The notes: generated from the sequence alone by a model not told the origin. Counted from the first letter of the stretch, positions 50,301 to 62,772 are shown. The stretch: DNA of 64,000 bases from Bugulina stolonifera (GCA_935421135.1 OW285189.1:24120298-24184297), one strand, 5' to 3'. Made by a program: numbers and translations.

Positions 50301-52471
50301 ATACAGTGTGTATACAGTGTGTATACAGTGTGTATACAGTGTGTATACAGTGTGTATACAGTGTGTATACAGTATGTATACAGCATGTATACAGTATGTA
50401 TACAGCATGTATACAGCATGTATACAGTATGTATACAGTATGTATACAGTATGTATACAGTATGTATACAGTATGTACATTTCTTAGTGTTAGAGGCGAT
50501 AACTCCTACCTGCCAATCACAGCAGAGCTCCTGCACTCTGCTATACCCTGTTTGAAATTTAGAGTTGCAAGCACCTTGCCATCAATGTCTGCCTTCCACA
50601 ATCTAAAGCCTGGTCTGGCACAATAGCACTCTAGCTTGATGTCTGATGCTGCCATAGTACCATCCTCATTATGCTGCACCTCTGGCAGAAGGACAGCGCC
50701 ATAACAGCCATGACGAGGTTTAGTACCTACATCACTGCAAGTTTTCCTACAAAAATGTGTGATATAACCACTAAGTTCAGTATGTAGTACATGTATTGGA
50801 ACTTAATATAATACAAAAGTGAAGAGAATCTATCAGCATAATGCCTTTAAATTTGAGAAACCAAATAGCCTATTCACACTGTAGTCGCTAACCACAGTGC
50901 GGCGGCTCACTATACTATACTCTACCAGGTCTGAGATGGGTTCAAAGTTCGGCTTGTTGAACTTGTTGACCCTCATCGCTCACCAAACTGTACCACTATA
51001 AGATAAACCTGTGGTTAGCTATAGTTATCCATCACTTGTAGCTGTATAACAACTACAGTGTGAATATGCTATTAGAATCAGCACTGATACACTTGGAAAA
51101 CTTTGAATCAAAACAGAAGAGCACTACCATACTTTACCTTTCAGTGTGGTACAAGGTACACCTGGTTAATGTAGAAGCCAACAGCAGGGAGTCTTGAAAG
51201 TGTAGTTGTACAATACAGCTGTCTAATTTGCATAACTTGCTAGTTCTTGGGATGACCTAAAAGATCATTGAAACGCTAGATAGCATGTGCATATAGATCT
51301 AGATGTATATTTACGTGTATATCAAATTGGTACTATGACGTCTGAGAAAAATTATGTAAAAGAGAATACTGGTTACACAAACCTTGGATGTAAGAATAGA
51401 GCATAGATATATAACCCCTGTATTGTCTCCTATATACAGTTTGGCTGCGTCTGTGTGCCAAATCAGCTGAGTAACTGTGGTACTAAGGCTAATGGCTTCA
51501 AACGATTCGGGTTTCAGAGACGTACCACTTTGAATTCTGCTGATGAACACACCTCCACTATGAAATCAGAGAAATATATCTAAGGGACAGGCACAATACG
51601 CATGTATGTGGAAGTCATATAACAGGATGGCAAAACTATAACATACATCTATAATATCACGAAAAAAACAATTTCAAATAATTTAAACGATTGATTTGCG
51701 GACTCTCACTTCTATTTAACGCTAATCAATACAACCCAAAGAATGTAACCCCGGTGACATAAGGGATACACATGCACATCTAGACCTACTGCATTTATGA
51801 TTATGTATTATATAGGAATGTTTAACTTATACTCTAACCAGGTAGGTTATTTACTTACTTATAATTTGCACTTGCACACAGCTGCTGCGACTTATAGACA
51901 TCTACATGAGTAATAGAGCAGTCGATAGCTGAGTTAGATGCAACAGGCACAAGGTAGACGTGCTTCAGCGTATAACGATCAAATACGTACAAATTAGCCC
52001 GACTGCTCCCACACCATATGAAGTCTTTGCTGACATCAATGGATGTAAACTAAAATAAGTATGATATTGCTAAATTACTAATATATTAATAAGTCAACTA
52101 CGAAAAATAAACTTTTCAAGTCCACATGATGTTACTTCCATAGATAACCCCCTTCTGTCTGTTATACACAGGATTTCTAAATTTTATAACAGACAGATGT
52201 CACAACATTTAAACTTCAGCCATTTGTTAAAGATAATAAATGCATAGGCCTAGCTAGTTATGGATATAACATCTTTCTTGATAAGACTAATTGTATACAT
52301 CTTCAACATTATCTTGTAAGGTATGAAGTATTTCGAAAATGAAGTCACTACCTGCACTGATTTATTCAATTTTATTGGTATGAGTAGATCATCCAGATTA
52401 GATGGCTCTGTTAACAACCATTTCTCCTTACAAGTATTCTTTAGTTTTTCTTCTACTGCAGCTTCAGCCAT
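39476..52471 (-). CDS. HPS5: HPS5 (BLOC-2 subunit) with C-terminal RING-H2 pattern, 1600 aa
   Basis: BLOC-2 subunit for traffic to lysosome-related organelles. Exons: 52471-52352, 52049-51859, 51557-51383, 51256-51138, 50746-50510, 49358-49281, 49091-49000, 48828-48596, 48440-47375, 47027-46823, 46300-46188, 45953-45120, 44884-44761, 44414-44223, 43511-43389, 43245-43126, 42719-42613, 42214-42065, 41848-41716, 41270-41189, 40870-40787, 40157-39998, 39540-39476. The frame is intact throughout. Exons 1-8 (about residues 1-415) form the WD40 propeller; LDSCIVQLHFQDSLLLASTL, YHTER and CYCARPGFRLWKADIDGKV match HPS5 (and its relative TECPR2). No TECPR repeats follow. Exon 9 is Ser/Thr/Pro-rich with a Thr-Asp-Thr-Pro tandem repeat. 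Exons 13-21 look like an alpha-solenoid. The last two exons give C1560-x2-C, C1579-x-H-x2-H-x2-C, C1594-x2-C. A candidate non-coding first exon with donor lies at about 53628-53700. The protein is longer than human HPS5 (about 1,130 aa as remembered). Confidence 0.9.
40186..40748. repeat. Minisatellite in HPS5 intron 21
   Basis: Tandem units of CATGCTATACTACACAGYCA, with longer variants containing TATAACTATACTACACAG, arranged in higher-order blocks. Intronic. It generates spurious His/Ser open frames. Confidence 0.9.
41306..41431. repeat. TAG/CAG trinucleotide repeat in HPS5 intron 20
   Basis: About 42 triplets: a pure TAG block, then interspersed CAG and TAG, then TAG again. On the minus strand it reads CTA/CTG, giving a spurious poly-Leu frame; on the plus strand poly-Val. 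It starts about 35 bp upstream, in gene orientation, of the acceptor of the exon 41270-41189. Confidence 0.95.
41480..41625 (-). mobile_element. tRNA-derived SINE, copy 4
   Basis: Contains TGTGAGCAGCCAAGGTCTTG, CATCCCTGGCTAGGG and GCCTAGCCCAGAGGAATG on the plus strand, the same order as copies 1-3. HPS5 intron. Confidence 0.6.
42230..42534. repeat. 28-bp minisatellite in HPS5 intron 17
   Basis: About 11 copies of a unit with ACTACTGAGTGAATATGC followed by TGGTCACATG or TAGTCACATG. Non-coding. Confidence 0.92.
43667..43783. mobile_element. Foldback/MITE-like inverted repeat in HPS5 intron
   Basis: Nearly perfect palindrome about 117 bp long. The left arm has TATAAACTATTATAACGTAG and the right arm CTACGTTATAATAGTTTATA, with inner ATTTTTAATTTATTT / AAATAAATTAAAAAT. 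The terminal TATA could be part of a duplication at a TA target. Confidence 0.8.
47930..48275 (-). repeat. HPS5: 24-bp coding minisatellite inside HPS5 exon 9
   Basis: About 14 copies of a 24-bp unit encoding TDTPPGTG-type octapeptides (variants TDTPLGTG, TDTPPCTG). It lies wholly within the open reading frame and is in frame, so it adds about 115 residues of Thr/Pro-rich linker after the WD40 region. Copy number can vary without breaking the gene. Confidence 0.88.
49541..50478. repeat. 11-bp palindromic tandem repeat in HPS5 intron 5
   Basis: About 85 copies of an 11-bp unit, TATGTATACAG in the left part, TGTGTATACAG/TGTGTATACAT in the middle and TATGTATACAG again at the right. Each unit contains the 8-bp palindrome TGTATACA. 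The unit has no stop in any phase on either strand, so it yields long open frames in all six frames; none is a gene. Confidence 0.95.
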
Positions 52472-55400
52472 CCTCTAAATCAGTGAAAACATAATTTTGA
52501 ACATTATAATGTAATTTCTACCAACATTAGACAATTAATATGATAGACCAAAGGAGCATTCAGAAGTAATTGCCATGATAGAAAAAAAGGAGCATTGAGA
52601 AGTAATTACCAAACTATAAATTCAATTGATCCATGTAGGGAGACCAACCTACCCAGTGTTATAAATCACCACATCATCCATATAGACAGGACACTCTAAC
52701 CAGGAATAATACTAACTATCAATCCGCAAGGTTAACCCAAGAATCCTCCCAGCATTGAATAAGAAGCAGCAGCAGGCAATAACAAACTGGACATTCAGTC
52801 AGTATTTATACAATATCCTTAAACACTCATTAAACTATTTTATATTCCAGTCCGTTGATTTAACCAACCTTGTGAACTCTCGGCTCAAAATTAAGGGGTC
52901 TCTACTCTCTAGGAAACTAACCTCATATGTTATGACAAACCTATCTGAACAGCATGAAGCAGTAGAATATGTCTAGAAATACAGAAAGTACGATAAAAGA
53001 CACAAAGGCATCACTGGTTGAATGAAAATGCAAGGATCGAAACAGTAGTACTGCGAACCCATAAAAACGTGGTGAGTCTCTCTGTACAAAAAGAACTGTA
53101 ATTGCTCATATCAGAACTACTCAAAAATGCACCACAACATCTTTACAGCAGAATAAGAAATAAACAGCACGGTAACAGTATAATTCAGCACATTATCACA
53201 CTGGCACTAGATGTGTTTTTTCCTATCGGTACAATACGGCAAGCCACACTTCCACTTCTACTGCCAACAACGGCAACAATAACAACAAACCATATTTCAT
53301 TTAGAAAACCTTAGTCGACAAAATGATATGTGAAGTACTGCTTAATCCGTGGCCTAAGGTTACTTCAAATACTTATTGGGCTTCCATAGTTCGAACTTGT
53401 CCTTATTTAGTAAACTCAGCCAGTGTGCACTCTCAGGAAAATTGAAAAAACCAAAGCCTATGATCACGTAACTAAATAGGAAATAACCTATGTAGGCCTA
53501 TATGATGGACATATGGGAGAAATATAAATAGGCCTATTTACTTATTATAGGCCTATTATGATCATTATGTTACAGTGTTCAAAGTGTGGTTATACGGGAG
53601 TACAATGTATATAGTGTGTACTCACCTCAACTTTAGTGGTTATATGGCCAACAAGCATGTACCCTCCTTTTAATAGAGTTAGTTTTATCCATACAGTCAA
53701 TGCAGACCTGATAGCGTAATCACTGTAATGTAGAGTGCTTGATTATCATTCATGATTTTTTTCATTTTAGCATTACACTAATTTCTTAGCTGCTAAAAAA
53801 TTAGGTGGATAGCTATACAATACTAATCTGTAAGATTACACGCACCGTGTACCCAACTCATTTGTTTCACTTTTAACACTGTTCTGTGATATAGGCTATA
53901 TGCTGCACATGGAACACACATTAGGGCCTATATAAAAATATTACATAGACGCAAGTTTATGAATACTATATTCACTGCAACAATTGCAACGATTTTTTAA
54001 AAAATTAAAATAAGGCATGTTGTGGAAATTGACCCACCTAACAAATTAATAACTTAACTGCCCGCACCGAGCCGTTTTACATTATTAACTGAGGGAGGGG
54101 TATTTTCTATGTTAATCTTCACTTCCATCAATATATAGCATGGCTTAAAAGTCCTGTCGCTCAAAGAAAATTATTTAGCATTCCCACCATGTTCTCAGGT
54201 AAAGCAGTCATAACTCATAAGATAATCATAAATAATAATAATATAATCACGATAATCATAATGATAATGATGCATATAAGTGCTGAAACAGCATGAAACC
54301 TGACCACAGCTAATATGATCACAACCTGTTGACAGATGAGGCGTACCCCTTACGACTCCTCTAGTACGTTCTAAAAAAGAAGAGTGAAGAGGTAAGAGTT
54401 AAAAGGCATGGGACTTTGGGGCACAGGATTTTGCACTAAATTTTCCCCCCATCAAATGACTACAGGAAATACAGAGCATGATAAAAAATTGGAACAGGTG
54501 ACTAAATAGCCTTAGCTTCTATAGTTACCCGATTGAGGTGCAGATGTAATTCGAAATTAATAGCTTGATAACTATTTTAGGAGATCATGGTCACATGACC
54601 TCTCACATGACCCTATAGGCAGCAGAACTTTGCTAATAAAACAGTGCGCTAAGCAAAACCCAAAAATACACTATTATTGGTATCAAGATAAGATAAAGAT
54701 ATCTTTTCCAGTTCTCATTGCCAAAATTTTATCCAATCAACTGCAAACATTGGGTAATGGTTTGCGGAGTAACTTTTTTGTATTTTTATTTATAATATAG
54801 AATTTTCCCATTTTTGATTTTATTCATTGCGTTTTTGGTTCAACTCTCAAGGTTTTTAGTGTTCTGGGTCAAAGGAAAAAAATAAAATTGGTTGGTATTT
54901 TATTATTAATATATATTATAATATTCATCATAGAGATGTAGGTGCAACAGAAAATTTTATTTTCTCTTCCCATTAGTCATTTGACATTTTTTTAAAATTT
55001 AAATTTATAATAGTTATAGTAATAGTAACTTAATTTTTTTATAGTAGGTTTGACACATTCTGCTACCCATTTAAAGGTAGTGGCATTCTAGCATCTTTTC
55101 TGCAACTCTTCACTAGACTATGGGAGCAGGGCCTATCCTATAAGTTATTTTAATTAATTTATTTGATATCTAGGCCTATTAAATTAAAGATACATTTAAA
55201 AATCTTGTTTTGTAATTTTTGTAGCTGGTGTAGGCCTTTTTTAAAGCATTTTTCTATTTTATAGATTAAAGTTCTAATTATTTCAACTAATGCTATTAAA
55301 AATTGAACCATTATGTTATTAATTACTAAATTTAATTTAGTAATAATTCCAATTTAATTATAATAATTTAGTAAATTATTATAATTAAGTTGGAATTAGA

Positions 55401-56168
55401 GTTCATAGCTGTAATTTTACATTGTGTATTTATATCAATATTAAACTATATTGTGGCTAGGGATTTCACTTTGCTAGATTTATCCCAGGAATTTTGCTTC
55501 AAAGCGATGTAAGGCTTGTTTAAACTCTTACACCCTACATGAACGCAATGCTACTTTGAATGTTTTTTTATTTTCAAAGTGCTCAGATTTGATTCACATG
55601 TAGATCTCTGACATCACTTGCCCAAAGAATTGTGGATAATTCATAAGAAGCTTACTATATTCATCGGTGATCAAACACTTCCTATTCGAATTCTACAGTA
55701 TAATAAATTTACATGTAAACATACTCAACCTAGACAACTTGCATATCATTTTGAAGCTAAAATATGCTTTATACTGCTAGTGGGCCTATAGTGAAATACC
55801 TAACATGATAATGGTTTAAATCATTCTAAATAATAATGAAATAATATTATATTTTGTTAACTTGGGCAAAATGTTGATCAATTGAAGTTTTGAAACTCTC
55901 ATATCTGCTAAGTCCACACTTACATGTACCTTTTTTTTTTCTTTTTTACAGTTGCAGCCCAACCAGTAAAAGTTACTAGACTAGCTTGCTTCAGTTAGCC
56001 TCCATAAGATAGCAACTTAATATGGGTCCGTATTAACATTAGATGAGAATGGCTATGCACTATAACTATAAGTATTGAAAGAGAATGAACTGCTTTGACT
56101 GTGCAGGATTATCATTGTCATAAATCTACATAAATTGAGATTCAAATAATTGAGATTTGTAATAGACA
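52472..56168. other. Intergenic region between HPS5 and TMEM106
   Basis: The two genes are divergent. No coding exon was recognised. A plausible HPS5 5'UTR exon with donor AG|GTGAGTACAC (minus strand) ends at 53627. The rest (about 53700-56160) is strongly AT-rich with T-runs and a short inverted repeat near 55315-55400 (AATTTAGTAATAATTCCAA type). Any TMEM106 promoter would be here, but no TATA box was confidently placed. Confidence 0.5.
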
Positions 56169-59100
56169 ATGTCAATAAACGGTACATACGGTACAAACGA
56201 TTCTTCCCACCACTCCTCCCACCGTTATGAAGAATTTCTCTCGGATAGCACTGAGTGTCCAACATGTAGAGGGTTAGGCAGAATAAGGAGAGGTAAGATA
56301 CAATATCAATAGGGTATATAGTTATACTAGGCATTATGGATATAATAGATTGCTGTTAGTAGTTGCATGTAACTTTAATATTATATTGTTGTGGGACCTC
56401 AGTAGGTATTAGAGTTTTATAATCTCTTAATGTACTTGTATAGGGAGTCACCCTAACAATGTGTATAATAACCATCTTAGAGGTCTTTGATAAGTTTGAA
56501 TAGATATAAAGGAGATTAGTAGAGCCAGTCAAGTAAGGAACTCTGTCACATGTAGCAATTCACTTGAAACCTTGCAGGTCTAATATCATTGGCTAGCATA
56601 TGCAGCTAGAATGATTATAGACCTATCCTAAACACCAAAACACCTCATACTTTTTTTACACTTATAATGATTTCCACAGCTTTTTCTGTTTGTACTTATT
56701 CACTGCTTCTATCCCAGTATTCATCCTTTATTCAAATATTCATCCATTTTGAGTTATTATGTAATGGATGACTGTTCTATTCTGACCCAAAGCTCTACAT
56801 TGCTATAGGGCTTTGGTCTGAACTACAATACCTTTCAGTGTGATCTGCAGGTGTGCAACTGTTACTACAGATTATATTGTTTAATATATTATTTATTGGC
56901 CTTTGGCATTATGCAACCAGCTTTTACCACAGAACTATCCAGTGGGTGGGTCTCCTACACAATATAGGGAGTTGTATTGTATATATATATTATATAATCT
57001 AGTGCAGGATTGTCTGTTTCTCCATTACTGCACTAATAGAAATGTCATGTATGTGATATGATCCTACTGTTACATAATGTGATTGTAGGAGACGAGGAAT
57101 TGGTTGCACTGATACCAGTGTCAGACTCCAGGTTGAAGCCAAGAAAAACGTAAATTAACAAAATTACTCAATTATTTGGTTACCAAATCATCTATGTAAA
57201 GGATTGTTATTTGTTCTCAGTGCTTGCATTCTCATTTGACAGTTTCGGAATGAAATATTCTCGCAATTCTATATACAATGTACAATGTATGTGAGTTGAA
57301 TACTATATAAGTAAATCTGCTAACTTGGTTGTAGCGTTCTTTACGTGGTCATCTCAGTCACTATCTGCGCCATTATCGGTGGTCTCCTGCTCTTCTTCCT
57401 GATATCCCGATCTATTACACTCAGCTCTAAAAACCAGATCATTACACCAACAATATTAGACTATGACAATGTGACCAATCAGCTGTCCCTTCGATATCAG
57501 GTGAGCGGTCATTATATCACACTTCTCCAGCTTTCTGTGTGAAGGTCTGGATGGGCGAGTGTTTTGGTGTCAAACACTATAGTCATGGTAAACTATTAGG
57601 CAATATGGAATGGTGTGATGTTATGTCTTCACTTCCATTCACTGTAAGAAGACCTGCATGACAAACTTAGGGCACGAAACTTTATCAGCCGATCATTGAC
57701 TAGTGAATAGCTCCAGCACTTTTGCACGCGCAGCTCAGACGCTTTTCGATTATTTGGCCCGAACAATTTGCGAGCATCTACATGTATACATATGCGATAT
57801 CTATTCAACCGGTATTTTGTGTATTGATATTGCTGCAAAATATTTTTTCTTTGATAGCCGCTGAGAGCTATATAATAATATGTAGGCCATCTGTTGATTC
57901 TTGTAGCTAAAATTCGGGGATTAGATGTTTGAATGCCCCTTCAATTCGTCATTTTCTTCCTACTACTTCTAGTTCACGTCTATTCTGTATGTTTTAGGTT
58001 CCTATAAACATCACAAACGAAAACTATTTATCCATCAAAGTGTCTCAGCTTTCTCTTTCCTCTCTGCTGTTTGGTGATAATCTACTCAATACAAGTATAA
58101 ACTCGACAGCGGTCACAGTACCAATGAGGTCTGTTAAGGTGCATTATGTCACTGCAGATGTCATTGTGGGATCTAGCAAGCCCATACAACCTGTAGTGTA
58201 AGTACCTCAACTTTAGCACCATTGTTGTGTATAAACAGCGCCATTATCTTTGTTGAGTTTGTATGGAATAGATGTAACCGATATGTAGTTAATCTCTAGG
58301 AGTTCATGTTAGTGTTATACTGTGCACAATACACAGTGTAGAGGGATCTAGTTCAATGAACAGTTTTATGTTTTTGGTTTTGAATTGTTCCGACCCTCAT
58401 ATAGGCCTACAGCATAGTTAATTATTACTCCAGTAAGAATTGCATAATTTAGCAGCATCTACATGTAATTATTCACTGCTACATTCTGCTGCTCTTTAGT
58501 TGTTTCTACATTGAGTAATTGTTACTTTGAAGCAGTTGTAGCCTACTTCCTACAGGTCAATCATTGTATTTTGCAGAACTTCCTGTCTCTCACAGGCACC
58601 TATACTATGGAAGTTACCAATGAACTTCGAGTAAGTCTCTCACTTCCATATGTATATAGACTATGATAGGCAGCAGTTAGTAGATATTAGCAATCAAAGT
58701 ATGCTCACACTTTTTATGTACTACATTCACACTGGCGATGTAACATCATAGATGTTTGGATTTTGGATATGTCGCTAAGCTGCATACTATCCCCTATGAT
58801 AACTACAACACATAATTATTATATAATATGTGTAACAACATAGTGTACATGATGCATTGTGCGGTTATCATGCATCTAAGCATGGGAGTCAATGTTTACT
58901 ACTGCTCTCCTGATCAAAGATCAGTCACATCTTTATCAATCACCTATTTTACTACCCATGATAGTGGTACTTGTACTTGTGTGAGCTAGCAAGGTCACAC
59001 AAGTATACCATACTATGCTATACTGTAGCAGATATCAGTGATAGGCCTATCCTTAGTGTCCTGATATAAGTGTCATCATAACACTTCAGCCTCTTGATCA

Positions 59101-59277
59101 AGTAACTGCATCATCTGGTTGCATTGTAGCATTCAGGCAGTGATCTACTACTTGTCACACTCAGAGACCACCTCCATCACTCTGTTCGACAGAAAGGTCT
59201 GCTGTCATACTAACACTGGTGCTAACCAGCATGGTGGGGACATTCCACCAGTTAGTTTGGACTGCGCTGCAGTTTGA
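56169..59277 (+). CDS. TMEM106: TMEM106 family lysosomal membrane protein
   Basis: Type II membrane protein of late endosomes and lysosomes. Exons: 56169-56292, 57089-57149, 57335-57500, 57998-58197, 58577-58630, 59130-59277 (TGA); 250 codons, the usual family length. The cytosolic N-terminus carries the family CxxC motif ECPTCRGLGRIRR, then DEELVALIPVSDSRLKPRKT. The membrane span is VLYVVISVTICAIIGG with LLLFFL, followed by the RSITL luminal start. The luminal LEA-2-like domain contains YDNVTNQLSLRYQVPINITN and NENYLSIKV; NITN is a likely N-glycosylation site. Family cysteines are kept at TSCLS and near the C-terminus. The paralogue (A, B or C) cannot be assigned and the gene may predate their split. 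AATAAA at 59603 is a possible polyadenylation signal. It is convergent with HAGH. Confidence 0.92.
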
Positions 59278-60007
59278 TCTCTACTAACCCTACTCACTAT
59301 TTACTAGATACTTGTAATTTATGTTTTAATGGACGTATCAGTCAGCGCTATTTGTGTTTGCTCAACTAAAATGAGACATCAGCCTTCTACTAGCCAATTA
59401 TTTAATTGCCTCCAACTAGTCTAACAACGTTTTATATCTCCATCCAAAGATGAAAAATATATTATATTATTGCAATCACATGTGGTACATTCAGCTATAT
59501 ATTTTCAATATCATATTACCCAAGCTTCCATCTGTTGTATATTAATTATTAGTATAATATCTTCCCAACTCTCGCTACGTAATGGGTTGATTTTTGCTGT
59601 GTAATAAATAGATATAATATCAACTTGTATAGCCATATATATATTATATTTCTTGGTTGCGTGTGAAATTTGTCCAAGTGACCCTAGCATAATAACTTTT
59701 TAATGATATATTTTAGTTGTGATCATTAACATTTGACAATACAGTGTGCATTTTATAATATGCTTGCAGTTTGTTCTAAAATATTTTAACTTTTTTATTA
59801 CAAAATTCATATAAATTCATGATGCATAAATACATAAAAGGTTAACCTCAGCCACTATTATTTAGCTGATCGTTTATAATAATGTATGTAGTTGTGCTCT
59901 GTCTTCAAATAGTCAAATACATCTGACTAACAAAACCTACTAATAATGTTTCATGGGTGATCAATACAATGTTTGCATCTGGTGATCTGGACTACACCAA
60001 CTAGAGT
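59278..60007. other. Convergent 3' region of TMEM106 and HAGH
   Basis: About 730 bp, AT-rich, without exons. It should contain both 3'UTRs. AATAAA at 59603-59608 (plus) fits TMEM106, and TTTATT near 59793 would be AATAAA on the minus strand for HAGH. Confidence 0.5.
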
Positions 60008-60488
60008 CTAGAGTTTAGGTTTCCAGTTGTCCTTCTCCGTTCTGAGAGCTCCCATGACCTCTATTAGGTCAGTTTGTCCAACATGTTCCTGTACAGCTTT
60101 CTCCCTGCAATACACATTGTACTATTAGTATTATACAGCCATACTTACATGTAAATGGGAGCATGTCAATGAATGGCAGTTCTTCTGAAACAATGGTTGC
60201 ATCACAAAACCATTATTTCAGAAGAGTGTCTATGATGTCTTTTAGGCATCTGTTTACTGAAGTTCAACCATTCAGTGTAACCTCCCAGCACTGTGAACAT
60301 AAAATAAGAATGTTGAATGGGTAAGGAAATGCTCCTTTAACCCATACAAATTAGTGACCTGTCAATAGTTTATGAGCCACAGAGAATATCAGAATGTTAA
60401 CCACTCACCTGACCCTCATGAAGGGATTTATGTTCATTTCTTCACCGGTGGTTGTGGGTATAGTGGCCTGGTTCACACTTCTTAACTC
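60008..60488 (-). CDS. HAGH: Hydroxyacylglutathione hydrolase (glyoxalase II), C-terminal exons only
   Basis: Glyoxalase II hydrolyses S-lactoylglutathione to D-lactate and glutathione, the second step of methylglyoxal detoxification. Two exons are visible: 60488-60409 and 60104-60008 (TAG), joined in phase to give 58 residues. The motif EEMNINPFMRVREKAVQEHV is the glutathione-contacting C-terminal signature of this family, followed by a short tail ending NWKPKL. The metal-binding THHHxDH part and the rest lie beyond 64000 or were not found in 60489-64000, so the intron upstream is at least 3.5 kb and filled with mobile-element sequence. Confidence 0.88.
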
Positions 60489-61596
60489 CTACTTGACAAC
60501 TGACAACAGTTTAAAATGTAGAAATAAATAAAGTCTACAAGAGCGTACCTAATGCTTATGTGAGTATGGTATAAGTATAACCATGTTAACTACATGTTAG
60601 TCAAAGAGTCTTTGATGTAGTTAAGGACATAACAACAAGCTTGTGGCCGTTGAGGCTTATTGACTGCTGAGGCTAAGTAGCTGCTACTACATTGCTTACA
60701 AACCCTGGGCCATTTGTGGCTCTGACACAATAGTATAATGACCTTGTAGAAGTGATATTCACAGCATATATGTATAGTATTTCTATATATGTTTTGTCGG
60801 GATTTAAAATAATAATATAATATTTGTTTGTATATGTATATATTTATATGTGCAGTTTTATAGAGTGTATAGGCGAGTGTATGTATGTTTAGTGATGACA
60901 TGTATTAGAAATGGTGTCTGAAATAAGAGATGTTTGGTTCTGGCTATAATTTCGTTTCAATTTTGATATAATGCCAGATGATGAGTTTTGCCACCCCCCC
61001 CCCCCCCCCTCGTCACGGTGTAAATATATATAATTACTATATATAGGAGTGTGATGATACATGTAGCTTTCAATTAGAGTGGATGTATAATCGCCAATGC
61101 TGTTAGTTAATAATACTATGGTGTTAGCAATTTAAGAGAGAAAGAAGATAACTCTTAATTGAAGTTAATTACAGTGCTCAGTGTGTTACATCAATTTAGA
61201 TGAGATATTAGAGAGAGGATAACTTTCAGCATTAGATGAATTAGCCATGTATTTGCATCTAAATACTCGTATATATTATATTTATATACAATGTGCATGT
61301 ATATACCTATGTAATTTCCACAAGTAATTGTTTTCCAAATGTTTAATTCAATTTATATGGGTACATGTGTATGGTTCTATTGTAATGGTACGCCAAATCG
61401 TATCTTACATCTGACACTCATTCTTGTGTGCACATAATTGTATATATTATCTGCTTGTACTTTACTCCTATACTATTGTATATAGTTACATGATTATTAC
61501 TAAGTCTTTTAATGCCTTTTATACCCATGTACAGAGGCCCGACCTCTCAGAATCCATTGATATTCATTTTGTACATGAATTGGACCATTATAAGCA

Positions 61597-62040
61597 ACTT
61601 TTGTAGAACCCGACCTATTTTGGGTCGGCCGTCGGGCTTCCGGCGGCCATCTTGTTGCGCAACTTCTGGACGACCACACGTCGTCTTTTCCCGACACCAC
61701 GTCGGCCGGAAGTCCTTATACTATATAAAGGGCATTGTTTTACTGTTCATTGTCTCAGTCTTCACTTGGCTTTCAATAAAGACACATCTATACTTGATAC
61801 GATACAGAGACTTTCACTTCCTTTTGTCAGGTCATTCGCTTAGCGAACCGCCTACTAGGTCGGATCACTCTCTTTCAACGTATAGTCTGAAGGTCAGACT
61901 TGGGACCAGATGGGTCGTCTCTGGTAGTATTTGGGCTACTGAGACCGCTCGATCTTTCATGTAATGCGAAGTCCTATTACCACTCATAGGCACTTCATTT
62001 CTGGGTCGATAGTCGTCCAAGGACGACTGCACCAAATCAC
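61597..62040 (+). mobile_element. LTR-like segment (solo LTR candidate)
   Basis: Locally GC-rich sequence with a TATA box (TATACTATATAAAGG, about 61721-61735) and AATAAA about 45 bp further on (CTTTCAATAAAGACAC, about 61769-61784), the usual order in an LTR. The plus-strand frame across it is not recognised as a protein. Boundaries are approximate; no second copy or target duplication was identified in the window. Confidence 0.35.
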
Positions 62041-62100
62041 AGAAACCATTACACTATTACTGTAAAATGGTAGCACTCTGGACGAAGTATACCCGACAAG

Positions 62101-62242
62101 ATAGTGGTTTAAAATTTCAAATGACAAAACTGGCTCTTCCTACCAAATCAAAAATACAATCGGTTGGGAATATATCCAACTGATTGTATTTTTGATATGG
62201 TAGGAAGAGCCAGTTTTGTCATTTGAAATTTTAAACCACTAT
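62101..62242. mobile_element. Foldback/MITE-like element with 67-bp arms
   Basis: Near-perfect inverted repeat: the left arm starts ATAGTGGTTTAAAATTTCAA and the right arm ends TTGAAATTTTAAACCACTAT, with a loop of about 8 nt (GAATATAT). RNA or single-stranded DNA would form one long hairpin. No coding capacity. Confidence 0.85.
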
Positions 62243-62415
62243 ATTGGTAAGTCTATTTCGTCTGATAAAATATTGTGGTGATACAGCACAGCCTGCCACC
62301 ACATAGACTGTAATCATACAACAAAGAAGAAACGGTCTACGTGCTGTGGTCTGCGGTTAACGGTTAACGGTCTGCCATCCTCCAATCAGATTTGGGGTCG
62401 AAAATTGGGGCGACT

Positions 62416-62772
62416 CATATATGTTGCAATGCTGCCAGTCAGCATCTCGGCTGCGAGTGGTGCTAGGGCGTTGGGACCGGGTCCCCTGCATCGCTGCCGA
62501 GGCGGGTCCCTAGCCTTAGGCCCTAGGACCCCACTTTAGGTGGAGTGGGTGCTCAACCCACCTCACCCGCCAAATAAGTGTTGGAACTCGGGCTATGATG
62601 ACAGCGTAGATTCTCCTGGACCCGTGATTTATATATGCTACAATGCTGCCGGTGAGGATCTTGGCTCCGGGTGGTGCTAGGGCCTTGGGACAGGGTCCCC
62701 AGGCATCGCTGCCGGGGCGGGTCCGTAGCCTTAGGCCCTCAACCCTGACCAAGGGCGGGGTGGGTACCAAAC
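62416..62772. repeat. GC-rich duplicated repeat
   Basis: Two tandem copies (about 62416-62629 and 62630 onward) sharing GTGGTGCTAGGGC, CATCGCTGCCG, GGCGGGTCC and TAGCCTTAGGCCCT. The second copy is interrupted by the hAT-like element and resumes at 63417 (TTGGTGTCGGAACTCGGGCT, matching TGTTGGAACTCGGGCT in copy 1). It is much richer in GC than its surroundings. Confidence 0.75.

Noticed and set aside
49528..50626. Long open frames (up to about 360 codons) on both strands
   Set aside because: They come entirely from the stop-free 11-bp palindromic repeat. True HPS5 exons flank the array and the array lies inside an intron.
61512..61964. 150-codon plus-strand frame
   Set aside because: Lies across the LTR-like segment, has no recognisable domain, and its composition changes along its length; more likely chance.
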